Made by a program: the position numbers and the translations under genes. The notes beneath the pieces were generated by a model that saw only the letters and a list, made by a program, of their open reading frames with translations, made no database searches and had not been told where the DNA came from. 64,000 nucleotides of DNA from Pseudonocardia terrae. Its GTDB lineage: Bacteria > Actinomycetota > Actinomycetes > Mycobacteriales > Pseudonocardiaceae. The stretch's first letter is position 1; every line of letters starts with the position of its first letter. The DNA is taken from assembly GCF_021343995.1 (NCBI RefSeq), contig NZ_JAJTTE010000005.1:1-64000 (forward strand), in the 5' to 3' direction. Shown in pieces: positions 62,811 to 64,000 of this stretch.

Positions 62811-63974
62811 TCAGACACAGACCAGGCCCCACGGCCGGTCGCGGACCCGCGTCATCACCAGCGTCGCGCGGCGGGACCCGCGCAGCTTGAGCCGCTTGTG
62901 CAAGGCGTCGACGTCGCCGGCCAGGCCGCGCCGCCGGATGTCCACGGCGCCGATGTCCAGCTCGCGCAGCCGGCGGGGGAGCCGCTTCTGGTCCCAGGGC
63001 GCAGAGTCGATCACCTCGAGCGTGCGGGCGAACGGCGTCGCCACCGGCTCGTCCGCGGACAGGAAGGCGATCCGGTCGTCGATCTTCCACGTCCCGGTGC
63101 GGCGGGCGAGCTCCTCCACGGCACCCGCACGGGTCACCGCCGGGCTCGGGTCGAGCAGGTACCGGCCGGGGTCGCGCACCGCGACGGGCGCGCCCTCGGC
63201 GGCGACGAGCGTGTCCCCGTCGGGCAGGACGGTCGCCCGGGCCCGTGCCGTCGCGAGGGCGGGGGACCAGGCCACGGCCTCCTTGAGGTCCCGGTCCACC
63301 GCCACGAACTCCAGCTCCCACCCCTCGGGGACGACGGCGTGGTCGAGCCCCGGGGCTGCCTTGATCCCGATCGCGGGCACGGGCAGGCCGACGCACCAGT
63401 CGAGCGGCGGCTCGCTGTCGCCGGTCCGCATCCGGCCGCGCGCCGAGCGCCGGGCGGGGTCCACGAACACCGCGTCGACGCCGGTCAGGTCGACCTCCCG
63501 GACGTCGGCGAGGAGGGTCCGGGCGTCGCCGTCGTAGACCCTGGCGTTGTGCCGGGCCATCCACAGGTGCACCGGATCGCGGTCGACGGCCAGGACGTCC
63601 CGGCCGGGGGCGAGCGCGAGCAGGTCGCCGCCGATCCCGCAGCAGAGGTCGGCGAGGCGGCGCACGCCGGCGAAGCGGCCCGCCCGGTGCCGCGCCACGA
63701 TCTCCGGCGATGCCTGCTCCCAGCCCGGGCGGGTGAGGAACATCGAGCCGGCCCGGTCGAACTTCCCCGCCGCCCGTTCGCGCAGCTGTGCCTGAGTGAG
63801 GGCCTCGGCGACGAGCGGCGCCGGGTAGGTCCGACGCAACGCGGTGCCGAGCCGCAGGGCGGCGTCGTCGGTCAGCGGGCGGCCGTCGAGCCCGTCCGCG
63901 ATCGCCGCGAAGAGCTCCGCGCCCGTCGGTCCCGCCAGCTCGTGCAGGCGAGCCAGCACCTCGTCCGTGTCCAC
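62811..63974 (-). CDS. SAM-dependent methyltransferase with THUMP-like N-terminus
   Basis: Predicted 387-residue methyltransferase. SAM motif I is ADLCCGIGGDLLALAPG (~residues 110-127), motif IV VFVDPARRSARGRM. The N-terminal helical part (LAGPTGAELFAAIADGL) and the C-terminus (WKIDDRIAFLSADEPVATPF, RRGLAGDVDALHKRLKLRGSR) match actinobacterial class I methyltransferases with a THUMP-like domain, thought to modify tRNA or rRNA. GTG 63974. The remaining 26 bases are too short to judge. Confidence 0.85.
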   Translation of the reverse strand: MDTDEVLARLHELAGPTGAELFAAIADGLDGRPLTDDAALRLGTALRRTYPAPLVAEALTQAQLRERAAGKFDRAGSMFLTRPGWEQASPEIVARHRAGRFAGVRRLADLCCGIGGDLLALAPGRDVLAVDRDPVHLWMARHNARVYDGDARTLLADVREVDLTGVDAVFVDPARRSARGRMRTGDSEPPLDWCVGLPVPAIGIKAAPGLDHAVVPEGWELEFVAVDRDLKEAVAWSPALATARARATVLPDGDTLVAAEGAPVAVRDPGRYLLDPSPAVTRAGAVEELARRTGTWKIDDRIAFLSADEPVATPFARTLEVIDSAPWDQKRLPRRLRELDIGAVDIRRRGLAGDVDALHKRLKLRGSRRATLVMTRVRDRPWGLVCV

Positions 63975-64000
63975 CGCCGGGAGAGGCTACCGATGATCAC

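Overview
The window is a high-GC actinobacterial chromosome segment. GTG starts are frequent, many genes have a TANNNT hexamer 6-8 bases before the start codon, and WhiB7, mycoredoxin, UvrD2 and UPF0182 genes are present. Gene content (PQQ cluster, many acyl-CoA enzymes, P450) suggests Pseudonocardiaceae, perhaps Pseudonocardia, but that is inference. I see no rRNA, insertion sequence, prophage or CRISPR array. I find 63 protein-coding genes (one a 76-codon leader ORF, one an internally deleted furA), an initiator tRNA and tmRNA.

Layout. 1-5.0 kb: saccharopine-dehydrogenase-like enzyme, small membrane protein, K+ channel, exonuclease III, aldehyde dehydrogenase. 5.1-6.8 kb: a secreted DUF4142-like protein and a class F sortase. 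6.8-25 kb: a conserved actinobacterial core block (proA, two M16 peptidases, nudC, mycoredoxin, uvrD2, whiB7 with a long attenuator-like leader, ABC1 kinase, ThiF/TOMM-like protein, metallopeptidases, PDZ/Lon-like protease, UPF0182 protein) ending at the initiator tRNA.

25.4-33.0 kb, minus strand: a complete PQQ module. A GAF-LytTR regulator is followed by a cupredoxin-like protein, a PQQ-dependent alcohol/methanol dehydrogenase with a lanthanide-type D-Y-D motif, pqqA, B, C, D, E and an unrecognised coupled 118-residue protein. Neither the dehydrogenase nor its partner shows a signal peptide. Immediately upstream are katG and a 54-residue furA remnant keeping both ends of FurA and its operator but missing the middle.

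35.7-49.1 kb: accessory metabolism and regulators (acyl-CoA dehydrogenase, AraC, P450-TetR-ferredoxin operon with its operator, class II aldolase, FAD oxidoreductase, HTTM protein, nitronate monooxygenase, SGNH acyltransferase, transglycosylase, SoxR). 49.1-55.7 kb: a 22-bp tandem array, acyl-CoA synthetase, lipoprotein, PtpB-like phosphatase, three 40-bp palindromic repeats beside a VapBC-type pair, and an acyl-CoA dehydrogenase pair. 56-64 kb: PadR, then the trans-translation/division block prfB-ftsE-ftsX-smpB, an amidohydrolase, a quinone-reductase/HxlR divergent pair, tmRNA and a methyltransferase.

Linked themes: ribosome rescue and translation stress (whiB7, smpB, tmRNA, prfB), redox defence (katG, mycoredoxin, SoxR, NudC), and PQQ-dependent alcohol oxidation under its own regulator.
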